Source: Sphingomonas sp. CCH10-B3 (GTDB lineage: Bacteria; Pseudomonadota; Alphaproteobacteria; Sphingomonadales; Sphingomonadaceae). From it: a DNA stretch of 64,000 bases. A program made the position numbers and the translations under genes. Of this stretch, positions 34,274 through 44,001 are shown piece after piece. The notes beneath the pieces are model-generated. The model saw nothing but the letters and a program-made list of their open reading frames with translations, did not search any database and was not told where the DNA came from. Each line of letters starts with the position of its first letter. The first letter of the stretch is position 1. Where the stretch lies: assembly GCF_001556185.1 (NCBI RefSeq), contig NZ_LSIJ01000030.1, positions 1-64,000 of the forward strand, written 5' to 3'.

Positions 34274-35572
34274 TCAGTCGCAGAGCTGGTGCAGCCGCCA
34301 TGCGAGCCAGGCAGCGACCGGCGACATCGCCGCGACCAGCAGGATCGTATTTTCCGGCTGGAGACCCGCAACGCCCAGCCCGATCACCACCAGCGTGCCG
34401 CAGGTCATCGCACCGGCATTGACGATGTTGTTGGCGGCGACGGTGCGGGCGGTCTCGTCCTTGCCGACGGTTGTCGTCAGGAAGGCATAGAGTGGCACCA
34501 CGAACATGCCGCCAGTGACCGCAATCGCCATCAGCGCCGCGATCACTGCCCAGCCCATCGGCAATGCGAGGAAGGGCATGATCGCATAGAGCGTGCCCGG
34601 CGGGGCGGGCGTCCAGGCACGGCACAGCGCCGAGAAAGCGATCACGCACAGCCCCATCGCGATCACCGACTGCGGCGCATATTTGGCTGAGGTGTGCCCG
34701 CCGAGCAGCGCATTGATTGCCACCGACCCGACCGCAACGCCGATCGAGAACAGCGCGATGACCAGCGTGGTCACGGCTTCGTCGGCGGTCAGCACATTCT
34801 TTACCAGCGCCGGGAAGACGACGATCAGTACGGCGCCCATCGACCAGAAAAAGCTGATCGCGCAGATCGCCATGAACAGCCGTGGGATGTGCATCGTCGC
34901 ACTGACGACGCGCCACGATGCCGTTAGCGGGTTGTAGGCGACCTTGAGAACGGGGCCGAGCCGGGGCGCGGGCGGCACCAACATCGCCGTCAACCAACCG
35001 ACCACCGCGATCGCCAATACCGCCACCACCGTGATCTCGGCCGGCAGCTTCGCCAGCACGCCCGCCATCACCGTGCCCGACAGGATCGCCAGATACGTTG
35101 CCGCCTCGACCAGCCCGGTGCCGCCCAGCACTTCGTCGGCGTGAAGATGCTGCGGCAGAATCGCATATTTGATCGGGCCGAAGAATGTCGAATGGATGCC
35201 GAGCCCCAGCACCGCGAGCAGCATCAGCGCAATGCCGGCCGTCGAATAGCCGGCATGCGCGATCAGCAGCCCGGCCGAACCGACGATCATGATCAGGATT
35301 TCGGCGGTCTTGACGATGCGGATGATCCGCGCCTTGTCATGCGTATCGGCCAATTGCCCCGACAGCGCCGACAGCAGAAAGAAGGGCAGCACGCCAAACG
35401 CGGTCGCCAGCGCGTTGAAATTCTGTTCCATCTTGGCGTCGTTGTAGATCTGATAGGTCGCGAACAGGACCATCGCCGTCTTGAACAGATTATCGTTGAA
35501 CGCGCCGAGGAACTGGGTGACGAACAGCGGTAGGAAGCGGCGCTCTTTGAGTAGCCCGAGCGCATTCAGCAT
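34274..35572 (-). CDS. MFS transporter, LplT-like
   Basis: The 432-residue protein has 12 predicted membrane helices and the LplT/AAS-type opening FVTQFLGAFNDNLFKTAMVL, whose NDNLFK is the hallmark of lysophospholipid flippases. LplT moves lysophospholipids across the inner membrane for re-acylation. In many species the transporter is linked or fused to an acyltransferase; none is present here. The next gene on the other strand is a phosphatidylglycerophosphate synthase, which may hint at a membrane-lipid theme. Assignment is by motif. Confidence 0.82.
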   Translation of the reverse strand: MLNALGLLKERRFLPLFVTQFLGAFNDNLFKTAMVLFATYQIYNDAKMEQNFNALATAFGVLPFFLLSALSGQLADTHDKARIIRIVKTAEILIMIVGSAGLLIAHAGYSTAGIALMLLAVLGLGIHSTFFGPIKYAILPQHLHADEVLGGTGLVEAATYLAILSGTVMAGVLAKLPAEITVVAVLAIAVVGWLTAMLVPPAPRLGPVLKVAYNPLTASWRVVSATMHIPRLFMAICAISFFWSMGAVLIVVFPALVKNVLTADEAVTTLVIALFSIGVAVGSVAINALLGGHTSAKYAPQSVIAMGLCVIAFSALCRAWTPAPPGTLYAIMPFLALPMGWAVIAALMAIAVTGGMFVVPLYAFLTTTVGKDETARTVAANNIVNAGAMTCGTLVVIGLGVAGLQPENTILLVAAMSPVAAWLAWRLHQLCD

Positions 35573-35705
35573 GACAAGTTTCGGAACCTTTATGGCGGTT
35601 GTGTGAACGCCGCATAGCCGAGGTCGCGCAAATGCGGCAATCGGTTTCGTTGCAGCGGCAATGTCGGCGCTTTCAAGCCGGGACGGTCGCGGCTAGAGCG
35701 GGGCA

Positions 35706-36257
35706 GTGTTGACCCTGCCCAACCTCCTGACACTCAGCCGTATTGCTGCCGTGCCGCTGCTCGCGCTACTGCTGTGGTGGCCGGGCTGGAGCCTTGGCTA
35801 TACGGCGGGATTCGCGCTTTATTGCGTGTGCGGCGCGACCGATTATCTCGACGGCTATCTCGCGCGCGCGCAGGGCGCGGTGTCGAAGCTCGGCATTTTC
35901 CTCGACCCGATTGCCGACAAGATCATGGTGGCGGCGGTCATCCTGATTCTGGTCGCAGTGCGCGCGATCGACGGCGTGCACGTGATCGCCGCGCTGATCA
36001 TCCTGCTGCGCGAAATTGCGGTATCGGGCCTGCGTGAATTTCTTGCCGGGCTGCAGGTGTCGGTACCGGTGTCGATGCTGGCGAAGTGGAAGACGACGCT
36101 GCAGATCGCGGCGCTCGGCACGCTGATTCTCGCCGGTGCGTTGCCGGGCGTCGCGTGGATCTGCACGGTCGGACTCGCGGCCTTGTGGCTGGCAGCGGTG
36201 CTGACGTTGGTGACGGGCTATGATTATCTGCGCGTCGGCTTGCGGCACATGGACTGA
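35706..36257 (+). CDS. pgsA: CDP-diacylglycerol--glycerol-3-phosphate 3-phosphatidyltransferase
   Basis: This 183-residue membrane protein has the CDP-alcohol phosphotransferase signature D-x2-D-G-x2-A-R-x8-G-x3-D-x3-D (TDYLDGYLARAQG then LGIFLDPIADK) and the PgsA-type start LPNLLTLSRI. It makes phosphatidylglycerophosphate from CDP-diacylglycerol and glycerol-3-phosphate, the first step toward phosphatidylglycerol. The start is GTG at 35706, with a TTG one codon later. moaD follows after five bases, so pgsA-moaD-moaE form one unit. Confidence 0.92.
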   Translation: MLTLPNLLTLSRIAAVPLLALLLWWPGWSLGYTAGFALYCVCGATDYLDGYLARAQGAVSKLGIFLDPIADKIMVAAVILILVAVRAIDGVHVIAALIILLREIAVSGLREFLAGLQVSVPVSMLAKWKTTLQIAALGTLILAGALPGVAWICTVGLAALWLAAVLTLVTGYDYLRVGLRHMD

Positions 36258-36262
36258 CCGAC

Positions 36263-36520
36263 ATGATGATCGAGATGCTCTATTTCGCGTGGGTGCGCGA
36301 AGCGATCGGAACGGGTGCCGAGCGGGTAACGCCCCCCGCTGGAGTGGCGACCGTCGCCGCGCTGATCGATTGGCTGAGCGCGACGAGCGAAGGCCATGCG
36401 CGCGCCTTTGCTGACCGCGGTCGGCTCCGCGCCGCGATCGACCAGCAGTTCGTGCCGCTCGACACCGCCATCGTCGGCGCGCGCGAAGTGGCGATCTTTC
36501 CCCCGGTGACGGGCGGATGA
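36263..36520 (+). CDS. moaD: Molybdopterin synthase small subunit
   Basis: The 85-residue protein is a ubiquitin-like sulfur carrier ending in the required Gly-Gly (FPPVTGG). The C-terminal glycine is adenylated, then thiocarboxylated, and the sulfur goes to cyclic pyranopterin. Its stop overlaps the moaE start by four bases (ATGA). Molybdopterin would serve oxidoreductases such as the partner of the 2Fe-2S subunit at 5723-6268. Confidence 0.93.
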   Translation: MMIEMLYFAWVREAIGTGAERVTPPAGVATVAALIDWLSATSEGHARAFADRGRLRAAIDQQFVPLDTAIVGAREVAIFPPVTGG

Positions 36521-36984
36521 TCCGCGTCGTCGTTACTGACGCGCCGCTCGACGCGGCGGCAGAGCTTGCAGCGCTCGAAGTGGCGGGCGCGGGCGGCGTC
36601 GCGAGCTTCACCGGGCTGGTTCGCGCCGACGATGGCGTGACCGCGCTCGAGCTGGAGCATTATCCCGGCGCGACCGAAGCGGCGCTGAGCGCGCTCGCCG
36701 AGCAGGCGCGCGACCGCTGGGCGTTGTTGGCGACAGTGGTCGTGCACCGCGTCGGGCGGATGGTGCCTAGCGACCGAGTGGTGTTTGTCGGCACGGCCGC
36801 TGCGCACCGCCAAGCGGCGCTGGAGGCCTGCGCTTTCCTGATCGACCGGCTGAAAACCGAAGCGCCGTTCTGGAAACGGGAAGTGTTGCCCGATGGCGCG
36901 CGCTGGGTCGAAGCTCGCGCCACCGACGATGACGCCGCCGCGCGTTGGGCCGATCCGATAGCGGACCGGCCCGCTTCCGCTTAG
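36517..36984 (+). CDS. moaE: Molybdopterin synthase catalytic subunit
   Basis: The 155-residue protein has the MoaE signatures GGVASFTGLVR, LELEHYPG, VVHRVGRMVPSDRVVFVG and APFWKRE, with the catalytic lysine in the last. It pairs with MoaD to convert cyclic pyranopterin to molybdopterin. It is coupled to moaD. The last bases overlap the convergent fasciclin gene by four. Confidence 0.95.
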   Translation: MIRVVVTDAPLDAAAELAALEVAGAGGVASFTGLVRADDGVTALELEHYPGATEAALSALAEQARDRWALLATVVVHRVGRMVPSDRVVFVGTAAAHRQAALEACAFLIDRLKTEAPFWKREVLPDGARWVEARATDDDAAARWADPIADRPASA

Positions 36985-37565
36985 TCCAGCTTCGGGATCA
37001 GCACGCCGTTGATGACGTGAACGACGCCGTTCGACTGGCGCACGTCGGCGATCTCGACATAGGCGGGGTTGCCGTTCGAATCGGTGAGCTTGACCGCGCC
37101 GCCGTCGAGCTCGACCGTCAGCGGCTGGCCTGCGACCGTGGTCAGCACGGTCTTGCCGCCGCCCGCCTTGATCATGTCGAGCAGTTGCAGCCCGCTGATC
37201 GACCCCGGCACGGCGTGATAGGTCAGGATCTTGGTCAGCGTCGGCTTCGATTCAGGCTTCAACAGCGCATCGACCGTGCCCGGGGCGAGGCGGCCAAAAG
37301 CGTCATTGGTCGGCGCGAACACCGTGAACGGGCCGGGGCCAGCCAGCGTTTCGGCCAGCCCGGCCGCCTTCACCGCGGCGACCAGCGTGGTCAGGTTGGG
37401 CGCTGCCGAGGCGTTGTCGACGATCGTCTTGGTGTCGAACATGTCGGCGCCGCCGACCTTGGGATTGGGCGCTGCGGCGGGCGCGGTCGTGGGAGCAGGC
37501 GCCGGGTTCGGCTGAGCCTGCAGGGCGATCGGCGCGGCAGCGAGCGACAGAATCGAAAAAAGCAT
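36981..37565 (-). CDS. Secreted fasciclin (FAS1) domain protein
   Basis: This 194-residue protein has a signal peptide and Pro/Ala-rich linker to about residue 38, then one FAS1 domain. The conserved blocks are FTVFAPTNDAFGRL, YHAVPGS and GVVHVINGVLIP. FAS1 proteins mediate adhesion or matrix contacts; in bacteria the role is usually unknown. It is monocistronic. Its stop overlaps the moaE end. Confidence 0.92.
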   Translation of the reverse strand: MLFSILSLAAAPIALQAQPNPAPAPTTAPAAAPNPKVGGADMFDTKTIVDNASAAPNLTTLVAAVKAAGLAETLAGPGPFTVFAPTNDAFGRLAPGTVDALLKPESKPTLTKILTYHAVPGSISGLQLLDMIKAGGGKTVLTTVAGQPLTVELDGGAVKLTDSNGNPAYVEIADVRQSNGVVHVINGVLIPKLD

Positions 37566-37687
37566 TGCTTACTCCGTAAGGGGTTCAGCTCGCGACCGGA
37601 CAGCGAGCTCCTGTCAGATACGAGTTCAAGACAGTTTGGTTGCAATTTTGCGGCAACGCAAGATCATCGCTGCAGCGCGGCACGCCC

Positions 37688-38587
37688 TTAGCGTGCGGCG
37701 GCGAGCACGTCGGCCAGCAGGTGAAAGTCACGCTCACGCGGGGAGGCCCGCCGCCAGATCAGCGCGATGTCACGGATCGGCTGGCCGGCATCGAGCGGCC
37801 GCGCGGCGACGCGGGTGTGCGCCAATATGCCGGCGTCGATCGCCATTTCCGGCAGGATCGTCACGCCCAGCCCGTTGTCGACCATCTGCACGATCGTGTG
37901 CAGCGATGTGCCGAGCATCGTCGCTTCCGCCCGCAATTCGGGCCGGTTGCATGCCGACAGCGCATGGTCCTTCAGGCAGTGCCCGTCTTCGAGCAGCAGC
38001 AGCCGCGTCTCGTCGATGTCGGCAGCGGCGATGCTGGCCGGGCACGGGACATATTCATTCTCGGGGAAAGCAACGAACAGCCGGTCGGCGAACAGCGGCG
38101 CCGATGCGACATCACCGCAGGCAAAGGGCAGCGCGAGCAGCACGCAATCGGTGCGGCCATTGTGGAGCCCTTCGCACGCCGCGCCGCTCGGCTCTTCGCG
38201 CAGATAGAGTTTCAGCTCGGGATAATCGGCGCGCAGCCGGGGCAGGATGCGCGGCAGCATGAACGGCGCGATCGTGGGGATGACGCTCATCCGCATTTCG
38301 CCCGACAACGGACGCCCTGCGGCGCGCGCCAGATCGCCCAGTTCCTCGGCCTCGCGCAGCACCCGCCGCGCCTTGTCGGCTATCCGCTCGCCGACAGGGG
38401 TGAAGCGCACCACCCGGCGAGTGCGCTCGACCAGGGTCACGCCGATCAACGTCTCGAGCTCGCGCAGGCCCGCCGACAATGTCGATTGCGTGACGAAACA
38501 GCTCTCTGCCGCATGACCGAAATGGCCATGATCGCGCAGTGCGACCAGATATTGCAGCTGTTTCAACGTCGGCAGATAGGTCGTCAT
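37688..38587 (-). CDS. oxyR: LysR-type peroxide regulator OxyR
   Basis: The 299-residue protein has an N-terminal winged helix (LKQLQYLVALRDHGHFGHAAESCFV, TQSTLSAGLRELE) and a co-inducer domain with C204 and C213 (DGHCLKDHALSAC). These have the same nine-residue spacing as the disulphide-forming cysteines of E. coli OxyR. Oxidation by H2O2 would lock the activator form. It is divergent from ahpC/ahpD, its likely targets. ATG 38587 was taken over a TTG at 38602. An eight-base inverted repeat two bases upstream of the start suggests autoregulation. Confidence 0.93.
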   Translation of the reverse strand: MTTYLPTLKQLQYLVALRDHGHFGHAAESCFVTQSTLSAGLRELETLIGVTLVERTRRVVRFTPVGERIADKARRVLREAEELGDLARAAGRPLSGEMRMSVIPTIAPFMLPRILPRLRADYPELKLYLREEPSGAACEGLHNGRTDCVLLALPFACGDVASAPLFADRLFVAFPENEYVPCPASIAAADIDETRLLLLEDGHCLKDHALSACNRPELRAEATMLGTSLHTIVQMVDNGLGVTILPEMAIDAGILAHTRVAARPLDAGQPIRDIALIWRRASPRERDFHLLADVLAAAR

Positions 38588-38588
38588 G

Positions 38589-38611
38589 ATTGATCGCTCC
38601 AATCGATCAAT
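38589..38611. promoter_or_regulatory. Probable OxyR/LysR operator
   Basis: Perfect inverted repeat ATTGATCG-CTCCAAT-CGATCAAT, eight-base arms with a seven-base spacer. It has the T-N11-A form and arm spacing of LysR-family sites (OxyR half-sites are ATAG-N7-CTAT type). It overlaps the oxyR leader and faces ahpC. Confidence 0.6.
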
Positions 38612-38761
38612 GCGGCCGAAATAACGTACTTGTCAACTAAGTGATGGCTTCTTATGTGCAGTGCAGCATGGAACGGCAAGGGCTGGCATGTGTTGCACTG
38701 GTGGCGGTTTGAGGACGCCCCATACCCCGAAATTCAAACCTTTTAGTGGAGGCTTTCCAAC

Positions 38762-39307
<546 letters not shown>

Positions 39308-39407
39308 CCAGCGTCGAAATGTCGGGGGCGCGGGCCAGGTGGTCCGCGCCCCTTTCGTTGTTCGCATCAATCCGCAGGCGTCCGGCCCGCGGATATAGAG
39401 AGGTATT

Positions 39408-39929
39408 ATGTCGCTCAAGGATTTCGCCGGGCTGCTGCCCGATTTCGCCAAGGACATCCGGCTCAACGTCGGCTCGCTGCTCAACGAGACGCAGCTGGGC
39501 GACCAGCGCAAATATGGCCTGCTGCTCGCCTGCGCGCACGGCACCGGCCACAAGCCGCTGGTCGAGGCAACCGAAGCCGAATGCGAAGGCAAGCTGAGCC
39601 CCGAGGCCGCCAATGCCGCGCGTGCCGCTGCTGCCGTCATGGCGATGAACAACGTCTATTACCGCTTCACGCATCTGGCCGGAAACGACGAATATCAGCG
39701 CATGCCTGCCAAGCTGCGGATGAACGTCATCGGCGCACCGGGCATCGACAAGGTCGATTTCGAGCTCTTCAGCCTCGCGGTATCGGCGATGAACGGCTGC
39801 GGCATGTGCATCGACAGTCATGAGCAGGTGCTGAAGAAGGCCGGGGTGACGGCGGAGTCGATCCAGAATGCCGTCCGCATTGCGGCCGTCATGAAGGCGG
39901 TCGCGACCGTCCACGCCGCGCTCAACTGA
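39408..39929 (+). CDS. ahpD: Alkylhydroperoxidase AhpD
   Basis: This 173-residue protein has the AhpD active site C131-G-M-C134 with H138 (NGCGMCIDSHEQ) and the duplicated helical core. AhpD recycles oxidised AhpC, taking electrons through a lipoylated partner in mycobacteria. AhpC and AhpD together form the peroxide-reducing pair, so no ahpF is needed. The stop overlaps the convergent TauE gene by eight bases. Confidence 0.95.
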   Translation: MSLKDFAGLLPDFAKDIRLNVGSLLNETQLGDQRKYGLLLACAHGTGHKPLVEATEAECEGKLSPEAANAARAAAAVMAMNNVYYRFTHLAGNDEYQRMPAKLRMNVIGAPGIDKVDFELFSLAVSAMNGCGMCIDSHEQVLKKAGVTAESIQNAVRIAAVMKAVATVHAALN

Positions 39930-40677
39930 TCGCGCGCACCACCGTATAGGCGCTGGTGATCGTCAGCAGCGCGCCCACCAGCGCCATCAGCGGGCGGGCG
40001 GGCACTCGCTTGGCGATCACCGCGCCGAACGGTGCCGCCGCGATCCCGCCGATCAGGATGCCGATCGTCGCGACGGTGAAGGCCGCAAAGCCCATCGTCG
40101 CGATGAACGTCGCCGAAATCGTTGCGGTCAGGAAGAATTCGGACGTGTTGACCGTGCCGATCGTGCTGCGCGGGCTGGCGCCTTGCACCAGCAGGTTCGA
40201 CGTGACCACCGGCCCCCAGCCACCGCCGCCGATCGCGTCGAGGAAGCCGCCGATGAAGCCCAACGGCCCGACGATCCGGGGTTCGCGCACCTTCGGCGCG
40301 CCGCGCCATGCGCGGTACAGCAAGTAAAGGCCGACCAGCGCGAGATAGGTCATCACGAACGGCTTGGCGATGGCGGCATCAAGCCCGGCCAGCACATAGG
40401 CGCCGAGCACGCCCCCGATCAGGCCGGGGATCATCAGCCGCCGGAACAGCCGCCAGTCGACATTGCGGTGAAGGACGTGGCTGGTGCCCGATGCTGCCGT
40501 CGTGAAGGTTTCCACCGCGTGGACACTCGCCGACGCGACGGCCGGCGACACGCCCATGAAGCTGACGAGAATCGTCGAATTGACGATGCCGAACGCCATG
40601 CCGAGCGCGCCGTCGATCGCCTGCGCCAGAAAACCGACGGCAATAAATGGCAACAGAGTCGCCCAATCCCAAGACAA
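39922..40677 (-). CDS. TauE/SafE family sulfite-exporter-like permease
   Basis: The 251-residue protein has about eight membrane helices and the TauE/SafE pattern: FLAQAIDGALGMAFGIVNS near the N-terminus and GPLGFIGGFLDAIGGGGWGPVVTSNLL in the middle, the internally duplicated motif. Members export sulfite, sulfoacetate or other organosulfur anions. It starts at TTG 40677, with AGGA upstream and no better ATG. cysE lies just beyond, so a sulfur theme is plausible, but the actual substrate is unknown. Confidence 0.85.
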   Translation of the reverse strand: MSWDWATLLPFIAVGFLAQAIDGALGMAFGIVNSTILVSFMGVSPAVASASVHAVETFTTAASGTSHVLHRNVDWRLFRRLMIPGLIGGVLGAYVLAGLDAAIAKPFVMTYLALVGLYLLYRAWRGAPKVREPRIVGPLGFIGGFLDAIGGGGWGPVVTSNLLVQGASPRSTIGTVNTSEFFLTATISATFIATMGFAAFTVATIGILIGGIAAAPFGAVIAKRVPARPLMALVGALLTITSAYTVVRAIS

Positions 40678-40852
40678 ATCGCCGATCCTCGCTGACCCCG
40701 CCGAACTTGTAGCAGAACGCGGCGCGGCGCAATTATCTCCGACATCGACGCTAGGATTTGGCGCGCATTGATATGCGCTTGCGCGGGGTCATGGATTTCG
40801 TTGCGGACAATCCCTAAATAGCGGCCTGCAAAGACCGAAGTGGACCGCGCCC

Positions 40853-41548
40853 ATGTTCCAGCGCCTGACGACCTATCTCGATTCAATCAAGGCGCGCGAT
40901 CCGGCGCCGCGCTCGCGGATGGAGATCCTGCTTTATCCCGGTGTGCTCGCGCTCGGCCTGCACCGCTTGGCGCACCGCCTGTACCGGGCTGAGCTCTATT
41001 TCCTCGCGCGCTTCGTCAATCACCTGTCGCGCTGCCTGACCTCGATCGACATCCACCCGGGCGCGAAGATCGGGCGCAATTTCTTTATCGATCACGGCTT
41101 TACCGTGATCGGCGAGACGGCGGAGATCGGCGATAACGTGACGATCTATCAGTGCGTGACGCTCGGCGGGACCAGCCCTGACAACGGCGTCGCGGGCAAG
41201 CGCCATCCGACGCTCGCCGACAATGTCATCATCGGTTCGGGCGCGCAGGTGCTGGGGCCGATCACCGTTGGCGTGGGCGCGCGCGTCGGCGCCAATGCGG
41301 TCGTGACCAAGGATGTCGTGCCCGGCGCAGTGATGGTTGGCATTCCGGCTCGCCCGACGATGATCGAGGGCAGCCGCGGCGAAAAAAGCTTCGTCCCCTA
41401 TGGCACGCCGTGCCGCGACATGTTCGATCCCGAAACGCAGAAGATCGAGCTGCTGCGCTGCGAGCTTGAGCAGCTGCGCCGCGAACTCGCCGAATTGCGG
41501 GGCGACCGCCACGGCCAGCCGCCAGAGGAACACCGCGACTGCGCCTGA
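40853..41548 (+). CDS. cysE: Serine O-acetyltransferase
   Basis: The 231-residue protein is the short EpsC-type CysE. It has an N-terminal helical part (SRMEILLYPGVLALGLHRLAHRLY) and left-handed beta-helix hexapeptide repeats (IDIHPGAKIGRNFFIDHG, TVIGETAEIGDNVTIYQ, LGGTSPDNG, HPTLADNVIIGSGAQVLG). It acetylates serine from acetyl-CoA in cysteine synthesis. It starts at ATG 40853. Its TGA shares bases with the following ATG (TGATG). Confidence 0.95.
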   Translation: MFQRLTTYLDSIKARDPAPRSRMEILLYPGVLALGLHRLAHRLYRAELYFLARFVNHLSRCLTSIDIHPGAKIGRNFFIDHGFTVIGETAEIGDNVTIYQCVTLGGTSPDNGVAGKRHPTLADNVIIGSGAQVLGPITVGVGARVGANAVVTKDVVPGAVMVGIPARPTMIEGSRGEKSFVPYGTPCRDMFDPETQKIELLRCELEQLRRELAELRGDRHGQPPEEHRDCA

Positions 41549-41895
41549 TGGGGACGATCACGCCCTTTCCCGTGCTGCCCGGTCGTGCCCCGATCCAGAT
41601 CGGCTTCGACCGGGCCGAACTGACGCGCATCCTCGACCTTTATGGCCGGATGGTCGCGGCGGGGCACTGGCGCGACTATGCAATCGATCTCGGCCGCGAC
41701 GCCGCGATCTTCGCCGCCTTCCGCCGCGCCACCGAACGCCCCGAGTTCCGGATCGAGAAGCGCCCGGCCTTGCGCGGCAAGCAGGGGATGTGGGCGCTGA
41801 TCGGCGAGCAAGGCGCGGTGCTCAAGCGAGGGCATGAACTCGCGCCGGTGCTCGCCCCGGTCGAGCGGCGGCTGCTCAAGCTGGTGGCGGAGTAG
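41548..41895 (+). CDS. DUF2794 domain protein
   Basis: This 115-residue protein matches the alphaproteobacterial DUF2794 family (FDRAELTRILDLYGRMVAAG, HWRDYAIDLGRD, EFRIEKRPAL). No catalytic motif, signal or membrane segment is seen and its function is unknown. It is translationally coupled to cysE through TGATG, and a terminator hairpin follows. Confidence 0.88.
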   Translation: MGTITPFPVLPGRAPIQIGFDRAELTRILDLYGRMVAAGHWRDYAIDLGRDAAIFAAFRRATERPEFRIEKRPALRGKQGMWALIGEQGAVLKRGHELAPVLAPVERRLLKLVAE

Positions 41896-41908
41896 GGGGC
41901 TATCAAAA

Positions 41909-41937
41909 ACCCCCCGGCAGCCTCAGCCACCGGGGGT
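41909..41937. terminator. Terminator after the cysE operon
   Basis: ACCCCCCGG (41909-41917) pairs with CCGGGGGT (one unpaired base) across an 11-base loop. The A run before it and GAAGTTTCG after it suit termination in both directions between convergent genes. Confidence 0.7.
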
Positions 41938-41971
41938 GAAGTTTCGTACCAACCGGGCTGAGGGGCAAATC

Positions 41972-43003
41972 TCAGGCCGGAATCATCGTCTGCACCGGGG
42001 GCAGGCGATCCTTGAGGCCACCAAGCAGCGCGACCACCATGCGCCGCATCTGATGCCAGAATACCGACAGCGTCAGCAGCGCCGAGCCGATCACGAAGGC
42101 GGTCAGCGCCGCGCTCAGCTCGACCGCGCCGGTCTGCTGAATGAGCGCGTACATCGCATAGAGGACGTAGGCGAGGCTCGACACCAGCAGCGCGCGGCGG
42201 TCGACCGCCAGCGCCACAAAGGCGAAAACCAGGTAAAGCCCGATCACCAGCAGCGCGCGCGTCGCATCGACATCATTGTTGAGCACGCCGAGCATGTGGA
42301 AGATCGGATGCGCGATCAGCGGGGCGGCGGCGAGGTGCAGCCAGAAGGCAACGTCCGATCGGCGGGTGCGGCGCTCGCGGTCGGACACGTCCCACCACAT
42401 CGCCAGCGCGAACACCGCGAGCCCACCGGCCAGCGCGATCGGGTAGAGCGCGTCCTGCGTCAGGCCGAGCGCGCCGACCACCAGCGCAGCGACGGTCGCA
42501 ACCAGCGCGACGGCGCCTGCCGCCACCGTGATCGGCACCATGAACCGCCGCCAGTGCAGCCAGGTCGCGCCGGCGGTAATCAGGGCAATGCCGCCCATGA
42601 TCAGCGCGGCGGTCCGCTCGGGCACATCGACTTCGAGTCGCACCAAGACGCCGATCATTGTCGCGGCAACACCCCCGGCAAAAGCCAGCAGCAGCAGGAT
42701 CGAGGGGAGCGCCATCCGGCGCTTGCGGGTAAAATACTCGGCGAACAGCCACGCCGACGCCGCCACTGCCGCGCCGCCGAGCGGCTGCAGGAGCTGCCAG
42801 CCGATCTGCCCGATCGCGCCGAGCGACAGCGCCAGCGCAATCGCGACGAAAATGTCGTTGAAGCCGGTCAGCAGCTTGAACTGCTCTTCATCGACGGCGG
42901 GGGCTGCGCGCAGTTGCGCGGTGTGGTTGCGGAATGCGGCGGCGGCTTCCGGGCTGATCACCCCCGCCGCCACCGCATTCTCGATATCGCTTTCGCTATA
43001 CAT
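41972..43003 (-). CDS. DUF2157-like multi-pass membrane protein
   Basis: This 343-residue protein has a soluble N-terminal helix-rich segment (residues 1-50, YSESDIENAVAAGVISPEAA) and about ten membrane helices after it, with a basic C-terminal tail. The start fits the DUF2157 family of unknown function. ATG 43003 has GGGAAGGAA upstream; the frame stays open to 43039. It is monocistronic. Confidence 0.8.
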   Translation of the reverse strand: MYSESDIENAVAAGVISPEAAAAFRNHTAQLRAAPAVDEEQFKLLTGFNDIFVAIALALSLGAIGQIGWQLLQPLGGAAVAASAWLFAEYFTRKRRMALPSILLLLAFAGGVAATMIGVLVRLEVDVPERTAALIMGGIALITAGATWLHWRRFMVPITVAAGAVALVATVAALVVGALGLTQDALYPIALAGGLAVFALAMWWDVSDRERRTRRSDVAFWLHLAAAPLIAHPIFHMLGVLNNDVDATRALLVIGLYLVFAFVALAVDRRALLVSSLAYVLYAMYALIQQTGAVELSAALTAFVIGSALLTLSVFWHQMRRMVVALLGGLKDRLPPVQTMIPA

Positions 43004-43072
43004 GGCTGTTCCTTCCCTGTTGGGACTGGTGTAGCACACGTGTGTTGGTGAAGCAATACGGTAAGGCGTGTG

Positions 43073-43891
43073 CTAGAAGTGGAACCCCACGCCAAGCCCG
43101 CCGCTCAGCTGGTTGGCGCTGCCTTCGCGACCGACCACCGGGCTCTTCGCGAAGTCGCCGAGGAGCCGCTTGTAGCCGGCAAAGCCGACGATCGACCAGC
43201 GATCGGTGACCTTGTACGCCGCGCCGACGCTGAGCCCGACGTCCTTAATGCCGCCCTTGGCGTCGAAAGCGGCGAGACCACTCGTGGCCGACCCTTGCGG
43301 GGTGACGGTGAAATAGCGGCGGGCATAATCATCACTGGCGCCCGAAACCGATGCCGTGCCGGTCAGCCGGAAGCGCTCGCCGAAGCGATGCGCGTAGCCG
43401 ACGCTTGCGGTGCCGATCCAGCCATTGTGGACTTGTGCCACGTCGTGCACGCCTTCCAGCGCCAAGCGGACTTCGCCATGCTTGCCGACTGGCAGGGTGG
43501 TGGCGACAAACGCACCGATTTCATAGGCATCATTGATCCGCCCGAGCCGGGCAACGGCAGCGCTGTCGATCTTGTCGCGACGCCCGAAAGTGAGGTGCGC
43601 GACCGGGCCGAATTCTACGCGACGGCTGTTGAGGATATTGCCGCGGATGGCGAGCCCGTCGAGCTCGACATAGCGCCGGTCGAAATAGGCGCGGCCGTTG
43701 GCAAGCGGGATGATCCGATAGGCGTCGGCACCTTCATATTCGGGCACCGCGCCCAGTCCCACTGCGGTCGTGCCGTGGAAGCCGTGGTCCTCTTCTGCCT
43801 CCTGCGGCGCCGGGTTGGCGGTTTGCGCTGCGGCGGGCTGGGCCAACATGCTAAGCGCGATAATGGCCATAAGGGCTTGAAAAACGTTCAT
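43073..43891 (-). CDS. MipA/OmpV family outer-membrane protein
   Basis: From ATG 43891 the protein has 272 residues. It has a signal peptide (MNVFQALMAIIALSMLAQPAAAQ), the MipA/OmpV opening (GLGAVPEYEGADAYRIIPLANG) and an alternating beta-barrel pattern ending in an aromatic residue (GVGFHF). Members are outer-membrane scaffolds linked to murein hydrolases or osmotic adaptation. The domain around 43600 (RRVEFGPVAHLTFGRRDKID) is typical of the family. Confidence 0.9.
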   Translation of the reverse strand: MNVFQALMAIIALSMLAQPAAAQTANPAPQEAEEDHGFHGTTAVGLGAVPEYEGADAYRIIPLANGRAYFDRRYVELDGLAIRGNILNSRRVEFGPVAHLTFGRRDKIDSAAVARLGRINDAYEIGAFVATTLPVGKHGEVRLALEGVHDVAQVHNGWIGTASVGYAHRFGERFRLTGTASVSGASDDYARRYFTVTPQGSATSGLAAFDAKGGIKDVGLSVGAAYKVTDRWSIVGFAGYKRLLGDFAKSPVVGREGSANQLSGGLGVGFHF

Positions 43892-44001
43892 GAGTTGAGT
43901 CCTTTCGGGTGGATGGTGCGACGGCGCGGGGAAACAGGGCACCGGCCGTCGCGGCGGTGCCGTTGGAAACGGGGCGAGGTGACGGAGGTCGGGCGTTCGC
44001 G

